A DNA stretch of 64,000 nucleotides from Dryococelus australis (GCA_029891345.1 CM056993.1:229801265-229865264), one strand, 5' to 3'. Shown: positions 11,475 through 22,922, counted from the first letter of the stretch. Notes: generated by a model from the sequence alone, not told the origin. Made by a program: numbers and translations.

Positions 11475-11492
11475 GCCCCACGTTGGACGCCA
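11475..11492 (-). other. primer-binding site, tRNA-Lys type
   Basis: The minus strand reads TGGCGTCCAACGTGGGGC, 17 of 18 bases identical to the tRNA-Lys(1,2) complement TGGCGCCCAACGTGGGGC used by many retroviruses and Gypsy elements. It fixes orientation: LTR at higher coordinates, gag at lower. Confidence 0.75.
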
Positions 11493-11495
11493 CGT

Positions 11496-12110
11496 TGAAA
11501 CGTAGCATCAACTCACTACACTCCAATACACACACTTCATTCAAAATGAACAGTTGGGCTCTGGCTAGCATTCATCGGTAAAAAGCACACTTTAAACTAG
11601 TTGTAGTGAAAATGAAAGATGAGTGATTCATTTAGAATCTTAACCAGTTTTATTCTAGACTGTTGAATATTACAAATGTATCAGTCTGATAGAAATTGTC
11701 ACATCACACCTCTCCTCTGCACTCACACAGGTATAAAATCACAGCAGTAGTCACATTTAAGTTCAAAAAGTTGTTGTAGTAATTTAAGTGAAAAAAGACT
11801 TGGTCTCCCCGACCGACATCGTGGTGGTGCACACAAGCACATATCGACAACGCACTACATCCTTTCGCTCTGGTGGTGGTAATAATACTGGGACAGAGTA
11901 CAAGGCTAGCCATGCACACCTCAGCGCCCGCAGCTAACACCCACTCTCCTACAAAAGCTAAAAATACACTTGGCCGGGACTCACAGCTTCCTATTGGCTG
12001 TTCAATTCTCTCACGCCTCTGCGTGGCAAGACAAAAGTGCTGATTACATGGGATGTAAGAAAAAATTTTAAATCTCAAAAGCTTCGTCACCTCGCACTAA
12101 GCCTGAGAAC
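11496..12110 (-). repeat. probable 5' LTR of the minus-strand element
   Basis: This lies just upstream (minus sense) of the primer site. On the minus strand it carries AATAAA near 11655 and a GC-richer upstream half (about 11790-12050), as expected for U3. The outer edge is uncertain and no second LTR is in the window. Confidence 0.4.
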
Positions 12111-12320
12111 GAAAAGTGCCACGCAGTGCAGATATAATTAGTATTATAGCCTCACATTAAAACTGATGAAGCCCTTACTTCTAAACTGAGGCATGAAAGG
12201 AAAAATTTGGACAAAATACACTCAGTGACAAAATAAACAGCAGAATTTAACCAAAAGTGAACCTGAAAAACAATTAAAAGAGCAATAAAACGCTGTATAA
12301 ATGCAATACTATAAACAATA

Positions 12321-12770
12321 TCTCAAAAAGCATAAAAATACTCTAAATTACACATTGTAAATTAAATTCGGCATGATGATTATTCAACTAAGGCATGACA
12401 ATAAATCTGTCGATTCATTTTATTCTCATAAAGCTACTATATACAAACATACAACAAATTGTAAAAAATGTTTTAGTGAATATGGTAGAAGCTGTTATGA
12501 GTTAAAAAAAGAGAAAGTATTATGTGAATGTGAAAAATATGTTTATAATCTATTTCTCAAAAACCATAAAAATACTAAATCACCAATACAGATTAAATTC
12601 AACGTGATAATTATTCAACAAAAACATGTACTGTATCTATAAAATTATTTTCCCTTAGTAAAAATAATGACAAACATACAACAATATGCGAAAAATGTTT
12701 CAATGAGAAATATCGTCATAACAAGAAGTTAAATAGTTAAAAACAATTTCATTATTATCAATAATTTAAT
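12321..12770 (+). repeat. two diverged ~234-bp tandem units with Cys-containing coding potential
   Basis: TCTCAAAAAGCATAAAAATA at 12321 recurs as TCTCAAAAACCATAAAAATA at 12555. The following text is also parallel (GATTATTCAAC, ACAAACATACAACAA, AAAAATGTTT). The plus frame reads KHTTNCKKCFSEYGR in unit 1 and KHTTICEKCFNEKYR in unit 2, a repeated CxxCF motif. It may be an upstream gene of the Polinton that owns the adjacent polymerase; function unknown. Confidence 0.6.
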
Positions 12771-12850
12771 CACTTTTTTTTTAATTTTATTCCTTTACAT
12801 GCAAATTTACGCAACCTTTATAAATTTGTTTTCTTATAAATAAAGTTAAA

Positions 12851-14169
12851 ATGTCATCAAGATATCTAACAAGTGAGCAGTATGAAAAGATAGTGCGGGA
12901 GTTGAGCATTATAGGTAGAGAATAATAAATATAAAATATATACAAACTAAAGAAAGAGGATTTAATTAGAAGTATTATTACACAACGTAATGCTATTCAA
13001 ACATGAGAATATTGATTCAAAAATCCTACTGAGAAATTAAATGATTTAAAAGTTGTGGAGTTAAGAGCTCAAGCTAAAAGCTTTAAAATAAAAAATATAG
13101 AGAGACTAAGAAAAGACGATTTAATTAGAAATCTTATATCATTTATTTTAAATAAAGAAACAAAGAGCAGCTTTACAAATTTACCTTTCTCATATGCCAA
13201 TGTCAAATAATTATTTAAAAGGATAAAAATTAATTAAAATAAATATTCCCCTTTTCTAATAATGTATATGTAAGCCCAAGAAATAAAAGTAACTGGATAA
13301 CAAAATAGAATTTTAAAAATTTACTTTCTTCAGATGTTAATGTTAAAGAACTATATGAAGAAGATAAAAAGGAATTAAAAGAAATATTCCCATTTTCTAC
13401 TAATGTATAAGTAAACAAAAGAAATAAAATAACCAATAAAACTTACATAGTTAATACAGGTTTTAAAAGTAGGATATTAACATGTAACATTGAAAATAGC
13501 TTTAATTTAGTAAAGCCAGATAATTTTTTTAATTCAGTTAAAAATAAGGTATTTGAGTTAATACATGATCAACTAAGGAACCTTATAGGGTTGAAAACTA
13601 GCATTTAATTATATACCAGTTGTCGCAAGCAAGAGAATAACCAAGAAGAATTATTTACATTTCAATCATCTAACTATACAATACTGAACGAAAGAGATAT
13701 TAAAGGATTTACAAAACCATAGAAAAAGAAATACTTGTACATTTATCTGATTTTCAAAGAAGAGGTTCAGGATAGGCTTTAGATAGTGTAATTGGAATAG
13801 AGTTATCTATAAATAAGTATAACCCATTAAATTGGTCATCATATATTGATTTACCAGAAAAGGTTAAGAATAAAAAAGCATGCATTAATGTAAAAAAATT
13901 AAATCAAAAATGTCTTTGGGCAATAAAGTCTGCATTGTTTCCAGCAGAAAAAGATCCACAAAGAGTTACAAAATATATAAATGTGGGACTTAATATTGAC
14001 GAAGTAATAGATAAATATAAATATCCTATTAAAACTGATGATATACCGCGAATAGAAAATCAAATTGACGCCTCTATTAATGTATAGTCTTTAGATGACT
14101 GGCACAATGTGTATCCACTAAAACTTACGAAACATAAAAGAGATAAGCATATAAATTTATTTATTTCAT
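12851..14169 (+). pseudogene. Polinton/Maverick-type DNA polymerase B, N-terminal region
   Basis: ATG at 12851 opens MSSRYLTSEQYEKIVREL, followed by two SAP-like segments (KLKKEDLIRSII near 12945; LRKDDLIRNLISFIL near 13108). From about 13776 the text follows the arthropod Maverick polymerase N terminus: LSINKYNPLNWSSYIDLPEK, VKNKKACINVKKLNQKCLWA, SALFPAEKDPQRVTKYIN, IKTDDIPRIENQIDASINV and HINLFIS, ending at about 14169. Stops and frameshifts are frequent in the first 900 bp. The reading continues at ~16106 after an insert. Polintons are self-synthesising DNA transposons with a protein-primed polymerase; this is the leading half of that gene. Confidence 0.8.
13183..13440 (+). repeat. tandem duplication (~138 bp units) inside the polymerase reading
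   Basis: Unit 1 (from about 13183: TACCTTTCTCATATGCCAAT) and unit 2 (from about 13321: TACTTTCTTCAGATGTTAAT) are parallel through AATATTCCC(C/A)TTTTCT and AAAGAAATAAAA. Both keep a similar peptide (FPFS/FPFST), so the unit may have been duplicated while coding. Confidence 0.7.
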
Positions 14170-16105
14170 GAAGGTGACACCGTCGGGTGAGACACGAGAT
14201 GAACGGTGACACAATAAACTTACAGTAGGTGGGCGCCAGCAGTGTTTCCCAGTCACCGCACTGTGAGACTAAGGGTTCTCAGGGATGCTGTGGGTTCTGT
14301 GTATCCGTCTCACTCGAGCGTACTTACGAAACACTGTGCATAACTAAACATCGTTACTAAACTTATATCACTGAAAACAATGGCAGGAGGTTGTTGTCAC
14401 TACAAAAAAAATACTTGGTGCACTGTTGTATGTGCTTTTATTTTACCACTCCTACAAAAGTCAAGCTGGGATTTTTAAGTTTATGAATTACACTCGGACG
14501 TGTCTAGCTAATTCCATTCGGGTGCTCCCCAGCCCGCAATTAATCTAGCGTTCTTGTAGATGGATGACGTCTCTGTGGTGTTAGAAAACAAAGTTTTCGC
14601 AAGGAAAGGGGGTCAACAGCCACTAGGGTCAACTGATGATTTTTCCTGAAGACAGGGCACAGAGAATAATGAAATGAATAAGCTAACATGTGTGATTATT
14701 TGGCATCACAAGCGCAAACTCGGGGCGCGTCTTCCAGCACATGGTTAATGTGGTGGCGGCCTACACACATAGCCGGTAGGACGGAAGTAATGTAACCATA
14801 CAAATTACTCAGAATGATACAAATACAACTGGAACAAGAGGGAGCACGACATGAGAATGGTTACAATAAACATGCAAGCGTGTGAAAGCAAGATTAGATG
14901 GCGTGGATGCCACTGGAAAAGTTTTACAGTGAAGCACATGGTGCAGGTAAAATTTCAGTATTTCTCCACAAAAATGGTGGCAAATTCTGGTTAAACAAAT
15001 TATTATTTCTGTTGAGGAAATTATCCTTTTGCAGATTGAATTGGTTTTGGACTTGTAACATGCCGGATGGCAAGAAAATTAAACATTGAAATGACCGTTT
15101 TGTCAGACATACAAAGTATCAATTACATGAAAATTACACGGAACCCTGAATGAAAAATACATAAAACCCTGAAACAAATTATGGCACACATGATATTACT
15201 CAAATAAACCCTCAAAGCGCATGGATGGCACAGATATTGTCTTGGCGGTTATGCACCATGTGGTTGCAAATGATGTGGCCATAAAACAAACATGAAAAAT
15301 ACCCTCAAATACATACATAGAATTAAAGCCTTTGATATTGCATGCAGCAATTATACAGAAATTACACTGAAACACCTTTAACATAGGCAGATGGCGTCTG
15401 ATTCAAAGTTGCGCGGGCCGCGTGGCCTTTCCGACATCTTTCCTCCCTTCTCCTCGTTTACATTTTAAAAAGCCACAAGGGCACTAATTATTAGGTTAAG
15501 CGGAAGCATAATTCTGGGGAAAATATCTGGCAAAACGTACACAAGCAAAGGTTAACCGGTATACTAAGAATGAACTATGGTAATCTACATCAGTGCAAAA
15601 AGTTTGAAGTGTGTACGTGACAGCATCTTACCTCGCCAGACCTCCAACAATGACTGCATCGAGGCAAGCGTCTCATGGACCTACCATGCCTGCCTATGGG
15701 GTTCACATAAGCGGAAGTGCTATGCACGCCGAGTAAAACTTTTATTTGAAAATAAATGGCACAAAAATAATTTAAATATTGTTTTCCTTTTTACTTTTGA
15801 ATTGTGGAAGTTTGGTATTCTTTTAATGTCCTTTATGACGGCATTCACGCTGGAATAATACTGTCCTCAGTCTTCGCATGGCGTACATTTTGAATTCATA
15901 ACCAAACATTGTGCAATATTTTCAAACATACAGTTTTAATAACTTAAAACATGTTGACCCTGAGAGGAAAACAAAAGACACATTGTACATTGTAAATTAA
16001 TGTTCCATTATGGGAAAGTTCAAATTGGAGCCTGTTTGCGCACGTGCATGCCCACGTGTCACATGAGTGGTGAGTGCCGTCATGGGCTTAATGCTGCTGG
16101 CTGTT
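14170..16105. other. ~1.9-kb insertion of unknown type inside the polymerase
   Basis: The polymerase reading stops at HINLFIS (about 14169) and resumes at NSHCCWIRDLSKLL (about 16119-16160). In relatives these blocks are close together, so the intervening DNA is inserted. It is GC-richer in 14170-14350 and 14700-14780 and has GGTGACAC at 14175 and 14205. No transposase, LTR pair or clear inverted repeats were found. Exact edges are uncertain by ~10 bp. Confidence 0.5.
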
Positions 16106-17480
16106 AGCCGGCATCAGAAGATACAACTCTCATTGCTGTTGGATAAGAGATTTATCAAAGCTGCTTTCTGGACAAAAAACGAAACATAATGGTAAAACTG
16201 ATATATGTTATATGTTTCTTCAGTTCTTTTACTCTCAAGAAAGATTAAATAAAATGTAGATGACTGCTTTAAAAAAGAATCGGTAAGAAACAGAATCAGT
16301 AAACGTTGGAAAGGTGAGCAAATATTTTTCAAAAACTACTGACATACAACGAAAGTTCCTTTTACAATAGTAGCAGATTTTGAATCATTACTAAAGAAAA
16401 TATCAACAGTCAAACCAAATCCAAGTGAAATAAAAAAAATTTTAATTTATACAAAAATATACAGTTTTAACAGAGGATGATATTGATAATGGATTTTATA
16501 AGGATATACTGAAAGGAAGATATAAACTTACTAATGAACAATTAAATGCCATTGATTTAAAGTTGAATGATGAATCATATACAATGATATATCAGTTACA
16601 TGAAGCTTCTGGTTCTTGTTATTATATTGTGTGTAGTTATGGAGATTATAAACCTCCAGTTGTATATTGAGGTCCAAATGTGCATAAGGTGTTCATACAG
16701 TCAATGAAAAGGGAAGTTTAAGAGATTGGGGAAATATATTCACAAATTGAAGCAAAGCATCCACTTACAAAAGAAGAAAGAGCAATATATAATAAATCCA
16801 AAAAATGTGTTGTGTGCAAATGCGAATGTATGAGGGAAAATAAAAAAGTATGTGACCATGATCATTTAACTGGAAAATTGATTAACCCAGTATGTAATAC
16901 AGTAATTGTAACCTACAATTAAAATTACCCTGTCATAACTTAGCTGGATATGATGCTCATTTATTTATTAAAGAGCTAGGATATGATTACAAAAAGATAG
17001 ATTTAATTGCAAATAATGAAGAAAAGTATATTACTTTTGGGAAATCAACAGAAAATTTTAAAATCAGGTTTATAGACACATTTAAATTTATGGCTAGTAG
17101 TTTAGATAAATTATCGTCTAATGTAACTAAAGATCAAATGAAACATACACAAAAGCATTTCCCACCAGACAAAGTAGGTTTAGTTATTAGAAAAGGTGTT
17201 TATCCATACAATTATATGGACAGTTGGAAGAAATTTTATGAAACTGAACTTCTACTAAAAGTGCATTTTACAATAAATTTAATGAATCTGCTATAACTGG
17301 CTATGATTATGAACATGCAAAATGCGTATGCAGCCATACATATGACTAAAACAAGAGTAAAATTTATTTTGGTATGCCAATTTTAGATCTATCAAAATAG
17401 CTCATGTGTGATTTTAATTATAAAGTTATGAAACCAAAATATGGAGATAGAATTGCTAAATGCAGAAAAGGAACATGTCC
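16106..17480 (+). pseudogene. Polinton/Maverick-type DNA polymerase B, exonuclease region with the catalytic core deleted
   Basis: Blocks in order: HCCWIRDLSKLLSGQKTKHNG (about 16128-16190), TVPFTIVADFESLLKKIST (from 16348) and EASGSCYYIVCS (about 16605). A Cys/His cluster CVVCKCEC...CDHDHLTGK follows (16806-16878), then LAGYDAHLFIKELGYDY (from 16938), RFIDTFKFMASSLDKL (from 17068) and RKGVYPYNYMDSWKKFYET (from 17191). After DYEHAKCVC (~17318) the text jumps to GMPILDLSK and MCDFNYKVMKPKYGDR (about 17370-17450). The polymerase palm motifs between them are therefore missing, and the YxDTD motif expected after KYGD is not present. A dead remnant. Confidence 0.88.
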
Positions 17481-17484
17481 AGTT

Positions 17485-17881
17485 AGACGAATTTGTGGGA
17501 AATTACAAAAAACTACATTACACCCGTACGGTACTTAGTACTTATTAGCATTTGTGGTAATGGGATATTAATATCATATTATTTGAATGTTTTTACATGG
17601 ATTTACAATCATTGATGTTAACAAACACATTGTAAATCATACATAGAAGTTTTGGGACATGTTCCCTTACTGCACTTAACAATGTATAATTTTAATGTTA
17701 ATTGCTGCGGAAATACAAAAAGCATAGGTTATCATTTTGTTAGTATTTATTAATGAATCTATACACTTTATTTCAAATTACATTACATTTAAGACATGCT
17801 GTAAGTCATGGAACGTACTGAAGGTTAAGGAAGTATGCTGTTGTATGGTACTGTCATGACATCATAGTGTATGATGTTACA
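17485..17881. other. AT-rich stretch, nothing recognised
   Basis: Between the polymerase remnant and the minus-strand transposon gene. No open frame or repeat of note. Confidence 0.5.
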
Positions 17882-18985
17882 CTAGTTTGTTGGCCAATCA
17901 AATAACTCTCTCCAGAAAATGTTGTATGTGTTTGGAATATACTTTTCACATTTATTGAGATCATCTCTCTTCTGCTTCAGGAGAGGAAGTTCCCCAGATT
18001 AGGCTTTTTCAGTCAGCAGTTCAATTTCTCCACAAGCAGTATTCCTAAGTTTGAAATTATGGCTTATTAAGCCACCAATCAAATAACTAGTCATCACATA
18101 CCTTTGTTTGGTGTAACAATATTCAAAATAAAAGTACTTGGAAACACAAAACGATTCCTCATTCTGCCTTGGATCATTATTTCCCATTGACCAGTCTGAC
18201 TAACAAGTTTTTTTAAACAAACATGGCCACCATGATTTCCAACTAATAATACTGTCTTGATTAACTTCCAAAATGTTGAACTTGTTCTTCTTGATAGATC
18301 TTCTTTGTATGAGTTGGCAGTATTGCTGCACTGTGTAGATTCTATCTGATTTACGAAGTACTCTCTTAATAAGACCAAAGTTTCAGCTACAGCCATCAAG
18401 AATCTCTTAAGGAATTGTTTTTGTTCTGTCAAGGACAGTTGTTAGTGAACAAGTGAAGTTCTGAAATGCTTGGGCCTACTTCATTGTTAATCTAGTCTTT
18501 CAGGAAACTACACAATTCATCTGGTGATTTTTTTCTCAATCCCTTTATGATACACATAACATTTCATATTATGCATTCCCAAGTTAGCTATGCAAAATGT
18601 ATTCACACTTAACTGCCTGTAATAGTATATGTATTGCACCGGAATATGTGGTAACGGAACCGTTTCCATGTAATTGAAACACAGACCAAACACATTTTCC
18701 TCTTGTTGACATCTTGCAGTTATTTCTTTTAATGCAAGGTAAAATTTTTGGCTTCTGCGCTTGTGTATCAACAGTTCTGCAGCAGCAACTCTTTTATCAC
18801 TCTCACATAGAAAAGTACTCTTGAGTTCACAAGTACTGCAGGTATCCTTTTGAGGTCTGCCAAACCGCAGAGAAAAGTTCTGTTTAAAATAATTCCAGTA
18901 AAACTTATACTTTACCATAGAATCTGGATATAGTACTATAAACATTTCATACATTTCCTTCACAGATAATTTAGCATCTAAATAC
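17882..18985 (-). pseudogene. DUF7869-type transposon-derived protein, C-terminal part
   Basis: On the minus strand the reading starts at the LTR junction with YLDAKLSVKEMYEMF. It continues through FYWNYFKQNFSLRFGRPQKD, CSTCELKSTF, RVAAAELLIHKRRSQKFY, LPHIPVQYIYYYRQLSVNTF and MKCYVYHKGI (18963 to 18517). The LHLFTNNCP(stop)QNKNN block (18415-18462) matches the acidic D..xGQNKN motif of the family, with Asn at the expected Asp. The C terminus (LLKQKRDDLNKCEKYIPNTY) ends at a TAG at 17882-17884. Such proteins are multicopy in insects and cnidarians and behave like transposases; the enzymatic role is not established. The N-terminal part lies at 22924-23392, beyond an LTR element. Confidence 0.7.
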
Positions 18986-19833
18986 TGTTACGTGCTGCAG
19001 CTGGCACCGACTCAATTGCCCCGCGCCATAATCCGAGACCCACCTCGCCTTCCTGGAACGATGCGCTCACGGTCTTCGGATTCCCCCTTCTGGGAATCCC
19101 ATGAATGCCGACAGCGGCGGGACTTGCTGGCATCACAGACCTCCTCTCGCGTGCTAGAGTTTTTAATACGTTTAGTGACGATGCAAGAATGTTCTGATGA
19201 GACTGGTTGGCGCCTCAGCCCTCCGCGATGCATTATGCGAGTTGGGGAAGATTCTAGATGGCGGCCTAAGACCTATGTATACTGCCGCAACCCAGCAGCC
19301 GGTAGTCTTTGACGGAGGCTGCCTGGTGAGTGTGCACGAGTGAAGAGAAGTGTGGACGATGACTGGAGATTGCAGGACGATGGCGAGTGAGGTGTTATTG
19401 GCTTGAATGGACATGAGGGTGTGAAAACGATGAGTGAAGCCTATTGCATTGCGACTGGCGGGACATGTACTTAACTGAGGTAGGACTGAATGGAAGTGTA
19501 ATACTGATTTTATTGTAAATATTCGAACTGTCAAATATGGATGCATAAATTATAAAATAATTGAATAGGTTGATACACTGTCTATTGCGACTGATCTTTA
19601 ATTATTTAATTACATTGATTTCTTTGTCATAATTATACATTATATTAATTGGTGTCAATTGTGAACAGTAAGTGATTTCAATTTATTGTGAGAATTTGAG
19701 TTCAGAGAATTTTGCTGTAGTTATTGTAAATAAACTAAGGAAATTATAATTAACTCTTTAATTTGATTAAGACCTCCATCCCTTAACGAACTTGGTATAG
19801 CCCACTTAACTTCTAGAGAGAGAAATTGCAACA
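18986..19833 (+). repeat. Gypsy-type 5' LTR
   Basis: Starts TGTTACGTGCTGCAGCTGGC and ends TTGCAACA just before the primer site. GC-rich first half, AT-rich second half. The second half is almost identical to the 3' LTR while the first half differs at more than a tenth of positions. Confidence 0.9.
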
Positions 19834-19834
19834 C

Positions 19835-19852
19835 TGGTGTCAGAAGTGGGAT
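19835..19852 (+). other. primer-binding site, tRNA-Leu type
   Basis: TGGTGTCAGAAGTGGGAT, complementary to the 3' end of a tRNA-Leu of the ...CCCACTTCTGACACCA type. One base (C) separates it from the LTR. Confidence 0.75.
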
Positions 19853-19927
19853 GGAGGCATTTTATAAAAATAAAATAATTTTAATTATTATTACAGTAGG
19901 TTATTAACTTGCAGGAGAAATTTGTAA

Positions 19928-21377
19928 ATGCTAACCAGAAAAATGTCATCAGACATAGAAGCACTTCGTGCCTTGTTCAAAGGACTGAGTAGCCAAATAA
20001 GTAGTGTCAGAGAATCTGTAACTAGTCAAACTGGTAGTGTTAATGAAAATCTAAATAGTAAAATTTATAGTGTTAGCGAATCTATTAGTAGTGTTAGTGA
20101 ACTATTAGATAAGAAAATAGACAGTGTAAATACAAATGTAGATAGAAATGTAGACAGTGTAAAAGAAAATGTACATATAAAAATAGACAGTGTGAATGAA
20201 AATGTGGACAGAAAGATAGAAGGTGTGAGCGAGTTGGTGAACAATAAAATAGAATGTGTGAGCGAGAGAATGGACAGTGTGAATGATAGGATGGACAGTG
20301 TTGAACAAGAAATGAAACAGGAAGTGAGTGCCCTCAAGAAGGAATGGCAGGAGTTCTTGCAGCAGCAGGGGAGACGACATGCAGGGCCGGAAGAGGAGTC
20401 GAGATTGGTGACCACTGAGACTACGAGTGCCGGTAGCGAGAAGAAGGTAGAGGTTAACGCCCGTGGAGCTATCGCTGAGGAGGTGCAGCCATTCTGCAAT
20501 GTGTGACTGCCCCAGCCAGGGGTGGATAAAGGCATTACAATTAAGCCCGCCCCCTACGATGAACAGACACCTTGGTGCGAGTACCGGCACCAATTTGAGA
20601 TGGTGGCCACCCTGAATGGCTGGGCAGAAGTGGGCAGAAGAGCAGCGGGCATACTAGCTGGCGGCTGTACTGAGGGGATCAGCGTTGAGCATACTGCAGT
20701 CGCTGCCAGAATGACATCGTCTAAAATACTCCACGCTGGTGTTGGCTTTGAAGCTTTGATTCAGCGACCGGTACCTGCGGCATGCCCACTATGCCCAATT
20801 GTGAAGCCGCGTCCAGCGACCCGGCGAACCACTGCAGGAGCTATGGCAGGACATTGTAAGGCTGTCGCAACTGTGTCTGGAGGGATGCTCGGAAGAGGCA
20901 CGAGATGTCATTGCCGTAGGCTTCTTCATTGATGCTATCGCTGACACCTGACATGCGGCAAGCTGTGCAGTTAGCTGCGCCTCACACCATGCAGGATGCC
21001 TTGGCCTGAGCACTTGAAGTGGAGTCAGCACGGCAGTCATCAGTGCCCCAATGTCCAGTGCGGGCAGTGATGCTTGATGGAGAGGACAACAGCATCAAGG
21101 GGATGTTGAAGGACTTGCAGATGAACATGAGGGACATTGCTGCCAGAGTCTGTGCCAGGAAACCCAGTTTTTATCCACCTAAGTGTCGGGAATGTTGGGT
21201 ATGTAGACAGACAAGACACTTAAGTACCCAATGCCCGCAAAGGAACTGCAGGACCCGGTGGCCAGACGTGAGTATGACTGACAACTTGTTGAGAAGACTA
21301 GAGATGGTAGTAGAGGAACTTTTGAAATCTGTAGAGGTGGCAACACCTGTCCGTCGACGGAGGCACCGAAAATGTTA
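19928..21377 (+). pseudogene. gag of the Gypsy-type element, with repetitive coiled-coil N terminus
   Basis: The first open stretch (19928-20506, 192 aa) has a run of 11-residue-like units of the type SVNENVDRKIDSV from about residue 30 to 125, strongly coiled-coil. A stop at 20504-20506 separates it from TIKPAPYDEQTPWCEYRHQF (from about 20537), the start of a typical insect Gypsy gag core. Frameshifted pieces then run to a CCHC knuckle CWVCRQTRHLSTQC (about 21197-21238). The order N-terminal coil, core, knuckle fits Gypsy gag. A trailing frame 21386-21889 is Asn/Thr-rich and not recognised. Confidence 0.75.
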
Positions 21378-21769
21378 GAATTGGAATGGAGGGACACTTA
21401 CGAGCCTGCTGTCCAGAGGTCTCAAACGAGACTAGGCATCGAGGAACCGGTCAAGGGACATTTGCACGAACAAATGGAACTGACAGCCGCAGTAATAATC
21501 ATCCAAACCACGGGCCCATCGAAACAACTGGTAACATCATATCGGAGGAAACAAAGAAAGATAGCCATATGGTGGTAAGAAGAACAAGGATATTGCAGTC
21601 GAACCATGTAAGAAGTCACCCAGCAGTTAATGCAGGCAGGGAAATGAGAGAGGTCTGGTTTTCAGATGGAGCTGCACATATGGGTCTTCAGAAGAAGGAA
21701 GACAACCAGGGTGCAGGGTACGAACATATCGCAGTGTGTATTGGCATCAAGAGGATTGTGCGATGTTGT

Positions 21770-22026
21770 CCAAGAGTTGTGGATGATGCATTCAGGGAAG
21801 GACGGCTAGTGTGGCTGTATGAAGGAAAACTCCTTCGGGGAATACATCTCAATTCCAAGGATGTTGGGAAGGCTCTTATCAAATTTTGAAGCAAGTAAGT
21901 GACACTTCCTTCCAGATCTGTCACCGGGACTCCTGGGAAGAAAATCCTAAGGTTGTGTACATTGACCGACTGGCGCTGTACGAAGGTCCTGATTCTGTAG
22001 AGTCTTTTCAGGATGAACAGACTTAA
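21770..22026 (+). pseudogene. C-terminal tail of the Gypsy integrase region
   Basis: RLVWLYEGKLLRG (about 21805) and then, in another frame, ILKQVSDTSFQICHRDSWEE and NPKVVYIDRLALYEGPDSVE, with a TAA at 22024-22026. This is the WxxP...VYxIDRLxPY-type tail after the integrase core in Gypsy pol. It follows gag with no polymerase between, showing the size of the deletion. Confidence 0.75.
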
Positions 22027-22037
22027 GGAGGGGGCAG
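22027..22037 (+). other. polypurine tract of the Gypsy-type element
   Basis: GGAGGGGGCAG immediately before the 3' LTR. Confidence 0.8.
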
Positions 22038-22922
22038 TGTTACGTGCTGCAGCTGGCGCCGACTCAATTGCCCCGCTCCGTAATCGGAGACCCACCTCGC
22101 CCTCTCCTCTTCCTGGAATGATGCACTAGCTGCCTCCTGATTCCGCCTTCTGGGAATCCCGTGAATGCCGACAGCGGCGGGACTTGCTGGCGTCACAGAC
22201 CTCGTCTCGCCTGCTAGTGTTTCCGATACGTTTAGTGACGATGTAAGAATGTTCTGGTTAGACTGGTTGGCGTCTCAGCACTCCGCGACACATCACGCGA
22301 GTTGAGGAATATTCTAGGTGGCGGCCTAAGACCTATATATAATGCCGCAACCCAGCAGCAGGCAGTCTTTGATGGAGGTCGCCTGACGAGTGTGCGCGAG
22401 CGAAGAGAGATGTGGACGATGACTGGAGATTGCAGGACGATGGCGAGTGAGGTGTTATTGGCTTGAATGGACGTGAGGGTGTGAAACCGATGAATGAAGC
22501 CTGCTGTGCGTGAGCATGCTTGGAGGACTCTAGAACATTACAACTGGCTGGACATGGACTGAACTGAGGTGGGACTGAATGGAAGTGTAATACTAAGTTT
22601 ATTGTAAATATTCGAACTGTCAAATATGGATGCATAAATTATAAAATAATTGAATAGGTTGATACACTGTCTATTGCGACTGATCTTTAATTATTTAATT
22701 ACATTGATTTCTTTGTCATAATTATACATTGTATTAATTGGTGTCAATTGTGAATAGTAAGTGATTTCAATTTATTGTGAGAATTTGAGTTCAGAGAATT
22801 TTGCTGTAGTTATTGTAAATAAACTAAGGAAATTATAATTAACTCTTTAATTTGATTAAGACCTCCATCCCTTAACAAACTTGGTATAGCCCACTTAACT
22901 TCTAGAGAGAGAAATTGCAACA
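22038..22922 (+). repeat. Gypsy-type 3' LTR
   Basis: TGTTACGTGC...TTGCAACA, 885 bp against 848 for the 5' LTR; the difference is mostly a segment near 22504-22545 present only here. Confidence 0.9.

Noticed and set aside
20065..20593. Minus-strand ORFs of 156 and 162 aa
   Set aside because: They mirror the repetitive coiled-coil gag on the plus strand and have only repeat-derived residues.
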